A stretch of DNA of 64,000 nucleotides from Bufo bufo (lineage: Eukaryota > Chordata > Amphibia > Anura > Bufonidae): the NCBI RefSeq assembly GCF_905171765.1, contig NC_053393.1, positions 191,855,921 through 191,919,920 on the forward strand, in the 5' to 3' direction. Positions 1-9,785 of the stretch are shown in pieces; the first letter of the stretch is position 1; each line of letters starts with the position of its first letter. The position numbers were made by a program, and so were the translations under genes. Under the pieces are notes generated by a model that was not told the DNA's origin, searched no databases, and worked only from the letters and a program-made list of their open reading frames with translations.

Positions 1-1557
1 TCAGGACCTGGTTCTGCAGGATCCCCTCCTGTCCCCAGGAGTCGGAGGCCTGCTCAGCGTGGGAGAGGTAGTGGCAGCAGAGGCAGCAGCGGGGCTGCGC
101 GGTCGGCCAGGGCGGCCCGGCGCAGGCCCTTACAGGATGAGCCCCTTTCAGTGGCACACGAGGCTGCGCCTGTAGGTGCCAGGGACGGGCGCAGGCCTTG
201 CCATGATGCGCTTCTTACAGAGGAGGAGGACGAGGCTGTTCTGGACGGCTCCCCGCCCCAGAGCAGGCCTCTTGGGCATGAAGACAGGCGTGCAGATGCT
301 TATATGGAGGACAGGGAGTTGCGCAGGCCATTTCCTGAGGGCGGACAGTTTGCTACTGGTCCTGACACCGTGGAAGACAGAGTGCGTCCCAGAGCCATTC
401 CTAACGCACCCAGCAGTGATCCGCCTGGGGTGCTGCCGTCGAACAGCGCAAGTACCCATCAAAGGAACGTCGTGGATCCAGGAGTCGTCCGTCAGGAATC
501 AGGACCTGCGGCTGCCGGGTTCACAGCACCCGGGCAGTTAGGTGAGACATCACTGGGAACACTGTTATCTATATTTAATGTGGCGCCTGGGGCGGGGGGG
601 AGCAATAGTGCTATTATCGGTGGTTTGGGGCGCTTGCTGTGTGGTTTAGCTGGGGTTAGTCAGGATAGGGGGGCAATGGGGGCTACCCCCTTAGCAGCGT
701 GGGGGTTGGGGGCAGAAAATAGCAATGTACCGGCGACCGCTAACAATAGTAATGTAGCAGTGGCCAATAGCACAGGTGTAGCCGAATCAGTGTCAGTGCA
801 GACGCAGGCGGGAGGTGAGGAGGATAGGCCCAGATTAGATGACGCCGCAAAAGGGGAGGTGTATGTTTGCTTTGAGGGTCCCCTGGGAGCGCATTTGAAA
901 ACGGAGGTGCGTGAGAAAATTTGGAAGGGAGAGTATATAGAAATTTTTTCGCTGCTTCCGTTGGAGCGGTTCAACCTTGATGTGGTAAAAAAGGACGGAG
1001 TAAGAAAGGAGGATGATGATAAGCGTCGCTATCGCCTTATCCCTAGGTCATTTAGTAATTGGCTACAGGCCTTTGCTATTTTGGCAAGTGTGATTGGGGA
1101 GAAGAGTCCGGAATGCTGTTCCCCTTTATTTTGCTATCTGGATGCTATTGGGGAAGCCTATAGAGTGTATGGGGGTTCCGGGTGGTTACGGTATGACGAG
1201 CAGTTTCGTCAGAGGAAAGCAGTCCGTCCTAATATGAGATGGGACCATAAGGACATTGCGTTATGGATGAGGGTGACAGCGCCAGGTAGGAGTGGTCAGT
1301 CCTTTCGGAGTGAGTCAGGGGTTGGGGTACAGCAAGGTACAGGGACGCCCCCAGTTGGAAGAGGATACTGCTTCCTTTTCAATGAGGGAAGTTGCAAATT
1401 CGGCCAAAAATGCAAATTTAGGCATGAATGTTCCGTGTGTGGCGGGGGCCATGGGGCTAGCAGATGTTTTAGAGGGGGTAGACAAAGGGGGGGGGATAGT
1501 TTTGCAAAAGGGGCAGACCCCAGTGCGAGTGGAAAGGATGGTGGGGCATCTAAATAG
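1..1557 (+). CDS. Ngaro ORF1, gag-like protein with CCCH zinc finger (5' partial)
   Basis: The frame is open from base 1 to the stop at 1557, so the true start lies left of the window; the GTG at 151 need not be the start. The N-terminal part is Arg/Gly/Ser/Pro-rich and looks disordered. A Gly/Ala/Asn-rich stretch follows (about 560-780), then a charged, more globular region (about 850-1290). The C-terminus carries a CX7CX5CX3H finger (about 1366-1425), directly followed by a CX2CX3HX4C knuckle, then a basic Gly/Arg/Lys tail. These are nucleic-acid-binding motifs expected of a retroelement gag-like protein that packages its RNA. It overlaps the RT frame by about 265 bases in another phase. 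Function is inferred from position and zinc motifs; the rest of the protein is not recognised. Confidence 0.75.
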   Translation, partial: SGPGSAGSPPVPRSRRPAQRGRGSGSRGSSGAARSARAARRRPLQDEPLSVAHEAAPVGARDGRRPCHDALLTEEEDEAVLDGSPPQSRPLGHEDRRADAYMEDRELRRPFPEGGQFATGPDTVEDRVRPRAIPNAPSSDPPGVLPSNSASTHQRNVVDPGVVRQESGPAAAGFTAPGQLGETSLGTLLSIFNVAPGAGGSNSAIIGGLGRLLCGLAGVSQDRGAMGATPLAAWGLGAENSNVPATANNSNVAVANSTGVAESVSVQTQAGGEEDRPRLDDAAKGEVYVCFEGPLGAHLKTEVREKIWKGEYIEIFSLLPLERFNLDVVKKDGVRKEDDDKRRYRLIPRSFSNWLQAFAILASVIGEKSPECCSPLFCYLDAIGEAYRVYGGSGWLRYDEQFRQRKAVRPNMRWDHKDIALWMRVTAPGRSGQSFRSESGVGVQQGTGTPPVGRGYCFLFNEGSCKFGQKCKFRHECSVCGGGHGASRCFRGGRQRGGDSFAKGADPSASGKDGGASK

Positions 1558-3103
1558 ATATCCGAACCAGGAGTTAGCTGAATTTTTGTATTCAGGGTTT
1601 AAGTTCGGTTTTCATATACCTTCACACCCGTTACCAGTCTTAGAGAAGCGGAAGAATTTGCGCTCGGCATTGCAGTTCCCGGACATAGTGACAGGAAAGT
1701 TAGCTAAAGAGGTTTCCCTAGGGAGGATGGATGGTCCGTTTGTTACATCACCCATCAGTAACTTGCGAGTTTCCCCTTTGGGTTTGATCCCTAAGAAGGA
1801 GCCTAATAAATTTAGGCTCATCCACCATTTATCATTCCCTAAGGGTGCGTCGGTCAATGAGGGCATTGACCCGGAACTTTGTTCTGTGGTTTATGCTTCC
1901 TTTGATGCGGCTGTGGAATGGGTAAGGAAGCTGGGTCCGGGTACCCTGTTGGCAAAATGTGACATTGAAGCGGCATTTCGGTTGTTGCCAGTTCACCCGG
2001 ATAGTTTGTATTTACTGGGTTGTTTTTGGAATGGCGCATATTTTGTGGATAGGTGTTTGCCAATGGGCTGTTCAATATCGTGTGCATATTTTGAGCGTTT
2101 TAGTTCTTTTCTGGAGTGGGTGGTGGTTCAGGAATCAGGTTGTCACTCTGTCATTCATTATTTGGATGATTTCCTGTGTTTGGGGCCGGGGGGATCTAGG
2201 GTTTGTTCGTTGTTGTTATCCACATTACAGTCTGTTTTTGAGTGTTTTGGAGTCCCGTTAGCGGTGGACAAAACGGTGGGGCCGGCTACTGAGCTAAGCT
2301 TTTTGGGTATTGTCATAGATACACAGCGGATGGAGTGTAGGCTACCAGTAGACAAAGTGTCAGATTTAAGAACAGAGGTGGCGGCGGCATTGACAGCAAA
2401 AAAGATTCGTCTGCGGGACCTGCAGTCTTTGTTGGGCAAATTAAATTTTGCATGCAGAATCCTACCTATGGGCCGCATTTTTAGTAGGAGGTTGGCTTCG
2501 GCGACAGGAGGGGTGGTGTCTCCCCACCATTTTATTAGACTAGGCAGTGAGTTGAAAGGGGATTTGAAAGTTTGGGATTCCTTTTTAAAACAGTTTAATG
2601 GCAGAGCATTAGTTATGGGGGGGGTGGTTGATGCGTTTGATTTCGAATTGTTTACGGATGCTGCGGGTGGAGCGGGTTTTGGGGCGTACTGTGAAGGGCA
2701 GTGGTGTGCGGGTCGGTGGCCTGAGTCCTGGGTACGAAAAGGGTGGGTAAAAAACGTGGCATTGTTGGAACTCTTCCCCATTGTGTTGGCAGTCACGCTC
2801 TGGGGGGAGAAGTTTCGGCACAAGAAGGTTCGTTTCCATTGTGACAACTTGGGAGTTGTGCAAGCCATCAACAGTGTAACGGCTTCTTCCCCCCCAGTTA
2901 TTTGCCTATTGCAGCAGTTGGTTCTCCGGTGCTTGTCCCTTAATGCTTGGGTGTTTGCGGTGCATGTGCCTGGTTCCTCTAACTGTATAGCTGACGCACT
3001 TTCTCGTTTTCAGTGGGAGCGGTTTCGCCAGCTGGCCCCGGAGGCGAGTCAGGTCGGATTGGTGTGTCCAGAGTCGTTGTGGGAGATCCTGGAGGTACCG
3101 TAG
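1292..3103 (+). CDS. Ngaro reverse transcriptase-RNase H
   Basis: Copies element RNA into DNA and degrades the template. The frame starts with GTG at 1292 inside ORF1; the first ~70 residues are probably not used as such, and RT homology begins near 1560. RT motifs run in order: FRLIHHLSFP with fingers residues, LAKCDIEAAFR (first catalytic Asp), LPMGCS, and the active site YLDD near residue 289. RNase H follows with FTDAAGG (about 453), an E in the LLELFP segment, CDNLGVVQA (about 516) and ADALSRF (about 566). All expected acidic residues are present and there is no internal stop. The end overlaps the recombinase frame by about 90 bases. The compact RT-RH without integrase, followed by a tyrosine recombinase, is diagnostic of the DIRS/Ngaro group. 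Confidence 0.9.
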   Translation: MVSPFGVSQGLGYSKVQGRPQLEEDTASFSMREVANSAKNANLGMNVPCVAGAMGLADVLEGVDKGGGIVLQKGQTPVRVERMVGHLNRYPNQELAEFLYSGFKFGFHIPSHPLPVLEKRKNLRSALQFPDIVTGKLAKEVSLGRMDGPFVTSPISNLRVSPLGLIPKKEPNKFRLIHHLSFPKGASVNEGIDPELCSVVYASFDAAVEWVRKLGPGTLLAKCDIEAAFRLLPVHPDSLYLLGCFWNGAYFVDRCLPMGCSISCAYFERFSSFLEWVVVQESGCHSVIHYLDDFLCLGPGGSRVCSLLLSTLQSVFECFGVPLAVDKTVGPATELSFLGIVIDTQRMECRLPVDKVSDLRTEVAAALTAKKIRLRDLQSLLGKLNFACRILPMGRIFSRRLASATGGVVSPHHFIRLGSELKGDLKVWDSFLKQFNGRALVMGGVVDAFDFELFTDAAGGAGFGAYCEGQWCAGRWPESWVRKGWVKNVALLELFPIVLAVTLWGEKFRHKKVRFHCDNLGVVQAINSVTASSPPVICLLQQLVLRCLSLNAWVFAVHVPGSSNCIADALSRFQWERFRQLAPEASQVGLVCPESLWEILEVP

Positions 3104-3978
3104 CTTGTCTGTTGCAGGCATCATTGAGTGAAGGCACGTGGAGGATGTACGATAGGGCTTGGAGTAGGTGGCAGCAGTGGTGTAATGACCTAGGGGTCGA
3201 GGTACTGGACGGGGAAATTCCGTTGTTACTGTTCATTGGCCACGTGAAGGATCAAGGTTGGTCGGTTGCCAAGATCAATGGTTGCATGGCGGGCTTGGCT
3301 TTCGGATTCAAGTTGCGGAATTCCCCGGACATTACTAAGTCCTTTTTGGTCCGACAAATTTTGAAGGGTTATAGAAGGTTTCAGCGTGTGAAAGATTCCC
3401 GCCTACCGGTGTCCTTTTCGTTATTGTTACAGTTAGGGGAGCAGGTAGCTGGAGTGTGTCGCTCGGCTTGGGAGGTGAGCTTATTTAGACTAGCCTTTGC
3501 TCTGGCTTTTTTCGGAGCCTTTCGTTTAGGGGAGTTAGTGTGTGCAAGTGTGCAGCGGGAAGGGGGTCTGAGGAGTGAGGATGTAACGTTATATGACGAC
3601 AGGGTGCTGATTTATCTGAGATTTTCAAAGACGGATCAGGAGGGGAGGGGTCATTTAGTCTCATTGTTTGAGGTGCCGGGATGTCTAGTGTGTCCAGTAC
3701 GGTGTTTGCGTGATTTTCAAGGAAGGGCAGGGGTCGCGGCAGGCCCGATTCTCAGACATGAGGATGGCTCCTTTTTATCGCGATTTCAATTTATAGCGGT
3801 ATTCAAGAAATGTTTGCGTAATCTAGGAATGGACTCTGGCAAGTTTACGGGTCATTCCTTCAGGATAGGTGCTGCCACGGAGGCTGCTCGCTTGGGGGTG
3901 CGAGATGAAGTGATTAAGCGTATTGGGAGGTGGGAGTCGGAGCGTTTTCGGCTGTATGTGCGTTTAGGGGCAGTTTAA
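3013..3978 (+). CDS. Ngaro tyrosine recombinase
   Basis: A site-specific recombinase thought to insert the circular DNA copy of the element. The N-terminal half has a SAM-like DNA-binding segment (SEGTWRMYDRAWSRW and the following ~90 residues). The catalytic half shows the first Arg in FGAFRLGEL (about residue 171), a Lys in LRFSKTDQ, the H-x-x-R box in TGHSFRIGAA (about 281), and the nucleophile Tyr in ERFRLYVR near the C-terminus. The R, H, R, Y set is therefore complete. The frame opens with GTG at 3013; no experimental start is implied, and the first ~25 residues overlap RT. The stop at 3976-3978 is five bases before the hydrolase frame opens. Confidence 0.9.
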   Translation: MGAVSPAGPGGESGRIGVSRVVVGDPGGTVACLLQASLSEGTWRMYDRAWSRWQQWCNDLGVEVLDGEIPLLLFIGHVKDQGWSVAKINGCMAGLAFGFKLRNSPDITKSFLVRQILKGYRRFQRVKDSRLPVSFSLLLQLGEQVAGVCRSAWEVSLFRLAFALAFFGAFRLGELVCASVQREGGLRSEDVTLYDDRVLIYLRFSKTDQEGRGHLVSLFEVPGCLVCPVRCLRDFQGRAGVAAGPILRHEDGSFLSRFQFIAVFKKCLRNLGMDSGKFTGHSFRIGAATEAARLGVRDEVIKRIGRWESERFRLYVRLGAV

Positions 3979-3982
3979 GGCT

Positions 3983-4612
3983 GTGTCTAACCATGTTTGT
4001 CTCGTTCTTTTTTCAGGTGATGCCCCGTTATTAGTTTGGATCCTGGGCCATTCGTTCGTGTTCTGGGGGGCATTACGAGCGGATGTTCGGCAGAATGGGC
4101 GGCAGCTGGGGTTTGATCGGGGGACAGCCATAGTAAGATGGATCGGACGCAGAGGTATGGTGTGGGGTAGTGTTTTGCAGGAGGTTCATCGGCAAGCCAG
4201 GTTAGATAGAGTCCCAGATATCTTGGTGTTGCATGTTGGGGGAAATGACCTAGGGGTCCGACCTTGCAGAGAGTTGATCAGGGATATACGTTTTGATTTT
4301 TTGCGTTTGTGGTCCCTCTTCCCGTCAGTTGTCACTGTGTGGTCGGATATTGTCCCCAGGAAGGTCTGGAGGGAGGCGAGATCGGTTGAAAGGCTGAATA
4401 AGGCTAGGATTAAGCTGAACAGGGTGATTGGGCGGTTCTGTGCCAAACATGGGGCGGTGGTGGTGAGGCACCCCGAGTTGGAAGCAGGAACAGGAGGCTT
4501 TTGGAGACAGGATGGAGTCCACCTCAATGCGGTGGGCATTGATTTGTGGTCACTGGACTTGCAGGGAGGTATTGAAACAGCCCTCCGGGTGTGGCGGAAC
4601 GCGCGAGCTTAA
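3983..4612 (+). CDS. SGNH/GDSL-type hydrolase carried by the Ngaro element
   Basis: An esterase-like SGNH hydrolase. Catalytic blocks are intact: Ser24 in ILGHSF, Gly/Asn in HVGGNDL (Asn88), and the Asp177-His180 pair in RQDGVHLN, with a Gly-containing block II between them. Length (about 209 residues) suits a single SGNH domain. Such domains are known in some vertebrate Ngaro elements and, separately, in CR1-type LINEs; their role in transposition is unproven. The frame opens with GTG at 3983 and has no in-frame ATG before the catalytic Ser. A pyrimidine tract ending in CAG at 4016 resembles a splice acceptor, so the protein may be made from spliced RNA or fused to an upstream frame. Confidence 0.82.
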   Translation: MSNHVCLVLFSGDAPLLVWILGHSFVFWGALRADVRQNGRQLGFDRGTAIVRWIGRRGMVWGSVLQEVHRQARLDRVPDILVLHVGGNDLGVRPCRELIRDIRFDFLRLWSLFPSVVTVWSDIVPRKVWREARSVERLNKARIKLNRVIGRFCAKHGAVVVRHPELEAGTGGFWRQDGVHLNAVGIDLWSLDLQGGIETALRVWRNARA

Positions 4613-4634
4613 GGGCTGTCAAGCTGCGCGTTGT

Positions 4635-5074
4635 TGGCGGGGGGAGGTCATAGAAGCTGGGGCTACTGGATGGTAACGGTGAATGAGAGGGCCTCAATGG
4701 TGGGGCTGGACTCTCAGAGTTGGGGCACCTGGTTGGCTTGGTATGGCGTCCGTCAGTTGGTGTCCCCGAGCTTGTGGTACGCGGCTGGGGGCAAGATGGA
4801 ATTGCCGTGGTGGTTTGTGGTCGTTTAAGGTGCAGTTAGGCGGCTTCTAGGACCTCCCTCGTCAGTTAGACATGTATATATTTATATATATATGTCATTG
4901 TTATATCAAGTGTTATGTTTATTCATGTTATTTATATTATTTAATAAAAGACGGCTGCTGTGGCCGATTTAATCCAAACAGTGGCTGTGTGTGGTTATTG
5001 GGAGAGGAAATGGGGAAGGTTAGTTAGCTAAATGATGGGGTAGTGGACCCGAGCGTAGCCAATAACCCTACTCA
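4635..5074 (+). repeat. Ngaro B1 repeat
   Basis: A 440-bp segment repeated at 5474-5913 (offset 839) with no difference seen by eye. It begins 22 bases after the hydrolase stop and contains an AATAAA signal near 4942, probably the element's polyadenylation signal. The short open frame inside it is copied in both repeats and has no recognised homology. Confidence 0.9.
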
Positions 5075-5473
5075 AGTGAGGCCGGACGAAGCGGCACGCT
5101 TCAGGGGAGGCCGGCATGAGGGGTTTTGTGAGCAAGGGTCAGGGAAGGTAAGGGTTAAGTGGATGAGTGCAGGAAAAGGGGGGAGGAGCTAGAAAGGGGC
5201 GGGGAGCGGCAGGCTGAAGTAGTGGTGAGGCAGGTCAGCGCCCGCCATTTTAGGAGCAGAGAGCCAGCATCTCCCTCCCTCCCTCCCGTAGTGTGTACTT
5301 GGATGTTTCAGGGCGGCAACGGTATATTATAGAGGGGATGCATATATAAAAAAAAAAAAAAAAAAATGTGTATTTTATAAATAAATAAATGTATAAAAAA
5401 AAAAAAAAAAAAAAATGGACAAGGGGTGGTGGACGGAGTGTGTCGTTAAGTGTTGCGTTTGTCGCAGCAGTCG
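5075..5473 (+). repeat. Ngaro A2 segment between the B repeats
   Basis: About 399 bp separating B1 from B2. In Ngaro architecture it should match the A1 repeat at the element's 5' end, which is outside the window. It contains a (CCCT)n tract near 5273-5287 and two poly-A runs (about 5349-5366 and 5396-5415). No coding capacity is apparent. Confidence 0.7.
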
Positions 5474-5913
5474 TGGCGGGGGGAGGTCATAGAAGCTGGG
5501 GCTACTGGATGGTAACGGTGAATGAGAGGGCCTCAATGGTGGGGCTGGACTCTCAGAGTTGGGGCACCTGGTTGGCTTGGTATGGCGTCCGTCAGTTGGT
5601 GTCCCCGAGCTTGTGGTACGCGGCTGGGGGCAAGATGGAATTGCCGTGGTGGTTTGTGGTCGTTTAAGGTGCAGTTAGGCGGCTTCTAGGACCTCCCTCG
5701 TCAGTTAGACATGTATATATTTATATATATATGTCATTGTTATATCAAGTGTTATGTTTATTCATGTTATTTATATTATTTAATAAAAGACGGCTGCTGT
5801 GGCCGATTTAATCCAAACAGTGGCTGTGTGTGGTTATTGGGAGAGGAAATGGGGAAGGTTAGTTAGCTAAATGATGGGGTAGTGGACCCGAGCGTAGCCA
5901 ATAACCCTACTCA
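5474..5913 (+). repeat. Ngaro B2 repeat (right end of element)
   Basis: The second copy of the 440-bp B repeat, identical by eye to 4635-5074. Identity ends after ACTCA at 5913, which marks the element boundary. Confidence 0.88.
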
Positions 5914-5927
5914 TGTGTCTGCTGCCT

Positions 5928-6098
5928 GGACCAGTATCTGTACACGTATGTATGGCATAATTAATGGAATGACACATCACACATGACATGACATGAGTGA
6001 CACAGGTTTTTACCAGGCAGCCTGGTAACTCATGTCATGTTATATGTGATGTGTCATTCCATTAATTATGCCATACATACGTGTACAGATACTGGTCC
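5928..6098. repeat. 171-bp near-perfect palindrome
   Basis: Arms 5928-5998 and 6028-6098 pair with about two mismatches over 71 bp, around a spacer that itself contains a small palindrome (6011-6027). It lies 15 bp beyond the Ngaro end. It could be a foldback MITE or an inverted duplication; no clear TSD was found. Confidence 0.85.
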
Positions 6099-7665
6099 TG
6101 TACTCCCGTGAGGTGTGGACCCACTCCTGAGACTGCATGTGCTTGCAGTCCCTAAATAAATAATACTGCAGTGATTAGCAACCGTATGACAGGCGTTTAT
6201 CACCGATCCTCAGGACAACCATCGCTTGGAAGAGCTTAAAGTGTAACTGCCATTTAATTATTTTTTTTGCTAAAGTGTAGGGCAAGTGATAAGTAACATT
6301 TTTAGAATATAGTTTATTTAGCCAAAACGTTTAATTTTAGTAAAAAACTGTGGCTGAAATGGCCCTTAGCAGCGCTCTCTGAAATGAGCGTTGCTAAGGG
6401 CCACCCGTCTTCTATTTGAAAAGGGGAGACGGGCTGTGCGGGAGCTGTGCTTCTGCCTCCTGTGCCCCCGCGGTTGCCACAGGCGTCTTAAAATCTAATG
6501 CTCGGGTACACTAACAAACCTGCCTTCCCTGCGATAATCACTCATGAAGACGGATGGACCTTAGCATTTCAGGGGGCCCAAGGAAATTCTTGCCCAGGGT
6601 CCAATCAATATTAAAGACGGCCCTGAGTTTGTTCAGAGATATTTGAGGCAGGCTACTTTTTCATGGGCCACCTTGTATTAAGGGACATGGTGTGTTTGTA
6701 GTACTACTAGTCTGTGTAGCACTATTATATTCAGGGGGCATGGTATATATGTCCTACTAGTATATTTAGGGGGCATGGTGTGTTTGTGTAGCATTATTAT
6801 AGTAGGGGGCATGGTGTGTGCAGCAGTATTATATTCAGGACTCATGGTGTATGTAACAATATAATATACAGGAGCACAGTGTGTGACACGTAGATGACTT
6901 TGTATTAGCATACAGTGTAGTGATGTGCTGCAAAAGCAAAACGCTGAAGCCTACTCTGCAGAAATGAGTCATGGCCGGGCAGTGAGGCAGCAATGATGTA
7001 TGGAGCTACTGTCGTTTCTGAAACAAATCCCATCATACGTTACCATTTTTTTAAATAGAAACTTTTACAGAAGGGTTAACAACTTTTCAATTGATCTTTG
7101 TTCTGTTCATGGTTATAGTGCTGTATGTCTGTTATTAACCTGGTTCTGGTACTGTATTTACGTTAGTTCTGATGCTGGTATTTATATTATGAGCTTGGTC
7201 CTAATGCTGGATTTACATACTAGAATTGGTTCAGGTGTTGTATTTTTGTACTTGGCTTGGTTCTGGTGCGGTTATGTTATAAGCTCAGCTCTGGTATGTA
7301 CAGTATCGGTATGCTTAAAAGTAAATTTACAGTATATTCAGGGTTGTGAAAAAAACCTGGGCACTATACTATGCATGGTATACATATCTTCCCTCCTTCT
7401 TACAGTTCACAGTCTAAGTGTGCAAGCTGTCCACAACTATGATTATTCACATATAGGTCTATAAGTAATTGATAAGTGTAATGTAATGAGTATTTGGCAG
7501 CCACCATTTTACAGGTCAGAAGAAGACCACCAAAAAGTGATAAGTTGTGATTCATGTTTTAACTTCTGATGGCACAGTACATTTTTAAACATACTGTTTG
7601 TTACCACTCACTACTGTACCATCCATTTGCCCATTGCCATATATGTCACTGTCACTTTGACATTA
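6099..7665. other. Non-coding stretch with a hairpin and a degenerate tandem repeat
   Basis: No gene is recognised. A 42-bp hairpin (6361-6402, 17-bp arms with one G/T pair) lies in what may be an old DNA transposon; a TTAA followed by AAGTGTAACTGCC-like sequence is at 6236. A degenerate array of roughly 40-60-bp units built on GGGGGCATGGTGTGT covers about 6680-6900. The open frame at 7000-7464 has low-complexity composition and no recognised homology. Confidence 0.5.
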
Positions 7666-8039
7666 CTAATAATTAGTGTTGGGAGGGCATGCTCTGACGA
7701 ACACTAATTTTACTCCAAAACGTGCGGGGAGGAGACTCGAATACCGCGATGTGCCGAGCATTGCGATGCTCGAGTCTCCTCCCGGACATTTGTTGGCTGC
7801 TACACAACCAATAAATGTGCAGGTAAATACTGCCATTCACTGTAATGCCGTAGCTATGTTGGCTATTGGCATTACAGTGATTAGCTGGCCGGAACTTGTT
7901 AGAGACCAAAAAGTCCTTTTAAGGACTATTGTTGTATCTGGCAGCAATATAATTATTAGCGCAACCTGCGCTAAATTGCGTGCAATTGTTAGAGAGACCC
8001 AAAAGCGCAACCTGCGCTAAATAGCTTGCAATTGTTTGG

Positions 8040-8350
8040 TCGCTGCAGACAGCGACATTATCTGTGCTACATCTCCTGTGTAACGTGTGCGCAGCCTAAA
8101 ATTATCTATGACATCCAGTGTACTTTTTCCGTAAACGGTGTCCGCTGCGGACAGTTACATTACCTGCGCTATATCTCCTGTATAACGTTTGTGTATCAGA
8201 AATATCAGTGACATTCAGTCTAATATTTTTGCTACTGGTGGCAGCGACATTACCTGCGCTACATCTCCTGTATAACGTTTTCCCATCCTAAATATCAGTG
8301 ACATTAATTCAGTGTAATTTTTTATTAGCCGCTGGTGACAGTGACATTAC
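8040..8350. repeat. Four tandem ~95-105-bp repeats in the hAT 5' region
   Basis: Units are recognised by GCGACATTA followed by TGCGCTA and TCTCCTGTATAACG, near 8050, 8150, 8245 and 8338. They lie upstream of the transposase remnant and could be its leader or transposase-binding region; that role is inferred. Confidence 0.7.
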
Positions 8351-9560
8351 TTGCGCTATACCTTGATTTTGGCCTCTCGACAAGTCCGCTTGAAGAGGGA
8401 CATGAGGAGATCTTGTGCCCTGATTCCCAAACTCTTGAGCATCCACAGTCACAAGAAGATGATGGTGGGGAACGGCAATTAGTGTTTCACGAGGTGGATG
8501 ATGATAATGAGAAACAGTTGCCAATAAGTCAACCTCAGTGTCTAAAGAGGTTCATGATAAGAATGAGACACAGTTGTCAATAACTGAGGTTGTTGTTAGG
8601 TCAACAAGTCAGGATGATAACCACCAGAGTGAGGAAGTGGAAGAGGAGGTGGTGGACGATGAAGTCACTGACCCAACCTGGGAAGGTGGCAAGCCAAGCG
8701 AGGACAGCAGTACAGAGGGGGAGGGATCCGCAGCACCGCAACAGGCTGGAAGAGGCAGTGGGGTGGCAAAAGGGAGAAGGCAGGCCACACCAAACAGGCC
8801 CACAACTGTTACCCAGAGCACCCCCTAGCGGCAATTTCCCTGGCGTTTTTTTGAGGAAAGTGCTGAAAAATGAGCAGGGGCGTGAACACTAGCAACCCCA
8901 CCACCACCAGCATGATCCGCCACATGGCATCAAAGCACCCTAATAAGTGGGCCGAACGCTTGGGTCCACAACCAGTGTCTGCGGGTCACGGGTCACACCA
9001 CTGCCTCCTCTTCCTCTGTGTTACGTGCTGGCCAATCCCCTGTCCTTGTGGAAAAATTCCTCCAAAAATTTCCAGCTGACAACGCTGGCTGCAGAGTACG
9101 TAGTTCCTTGAGCAACCGAGGAGGGGAGACGAGGGGAACACACAGCAGTTCCTACAGAGGCAGGGCAACACTCTCTAAGGCCTGGGATAGTTTTATGACA
9201 CCCCACCAGCACCCTCAACCTGATGCGTAGCCTAGTGTCACAAGGAGGGAAAAATTTTGGAAGATGGTGAAGGAGTACATAGCTGACCGTGTCAGCGTTC
9301 TCAGTGATCCCTCTGTGCCTTACAACTATTGGGTGTCCAAGCTGGACATGTGGCACGAACTGGCACGCTACGCCTTGGAGGTGCTGGCCTGCCCCGCCGC
9401 CAGCGTTTTGTCAGAGCGTATATTTAGTGCTGCTGGGGGCATAATAACTGATAAGCGCATCCGCCTGTCAACTGAAAATGCTGGCCGGTTGACTCTTATA
9501 AAAATGAACAAGGCCTGGATTGCCCCTGACTTCTCTACTCCACCAGAGGAAAGAGGCTGA
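8335..9560 (+). pseudogene. hAT transposase relic with BED-finger remnant and dimerisation domain
   Basis: The N-terminal part is acidic (8538-8828 frame; EEVEEEVVDDEVTDP). Part of a BED-type finger follows at about 8880-8965 (TTTSMIRHMASKHP, with the His pair of the finger). Near 9065-9105 a short piece resembles the middle of the protein. The C-terminal hAT dimerisation domain is well kept at 9264-9560: LARYALEVLACPAASVLSERIFSAAGG, then IRLSTENAG. An intact enzyme of this class is about 600-700 residues, so most of the RNase-H-fold catalytic core is missing, and the remaining parts lie in several frames with stops. The copy cannot encode an active transposase. Confidence 0.85.
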
Positions 9561-9699
9561 ACATAAAGGCACTCTAAATGTGGCTTTTATTGTGTATTGA
9601 ATACACTGTATTCCCATGCACCCCTTCCACCACTAAAAAGGGTATATGGTTCAATCTTCCTTCTTTCGTCCTCCTCCATCATATCAACATGCTTATTAG

Positions 9700-9785
9700 G
9701 CTGCCTTTGCTCCTAATGTTTTAAAGGGTCAGCTCAGCAGCAGGCCCTCACCCATAATGTTTTAGAGGATCACCAGCAGGCCCTC
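9700..9785. repeat. Left part of the 36-41-bp hAT minisatellite, cut by Gypsy
   Basis: About two units of the array that resumes at 14946. Units carry CATAATGTTTTAGAGG and CACCAGCAGGCCCTC. The last five bases, CCCTC (9781-9785), are the Gypsy target duplication. Confidence 0.85.

Larger units (their letters stand above)
1..5913 (+). mobile_element. Ngaro/DIRS-type tyrosine recombinase retrotransposon, left end outside window
   Basis: Gene order is gag-like ORF1, RT-RNase H, tyrosine recombinase and SGNH hydrolase, followed by split direct repeats B1-A2-B2. This is the organisation known for Ngaro elements, which use a tyrosine recombinase in place of a DDE integrase and so make no target duplication. 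All four reading frames are open. The 5' A1 repeat lies left of base 1. Adjacent ORFs overlap or nearly abut, so expression probably uses frameshifting, reinitiation or splicing. The right end is placed at 5913, where the second B repeat stops matching the first. Confidence 0.88.

Noticed and set aside
4631..5667. Repeated 52-92-residue frames with Trp-rich ends
   Set aside because: They lie within the Ngaro B1 and B2 repeats and have no homology; probably terminal non-coding sequence.
7000..7464. 154-residue open frame
   Set aside because: Tyr/Val/Leu-rich low-complexity translation of GGTTCTGGT-type repeats; no family motif and no splice context.
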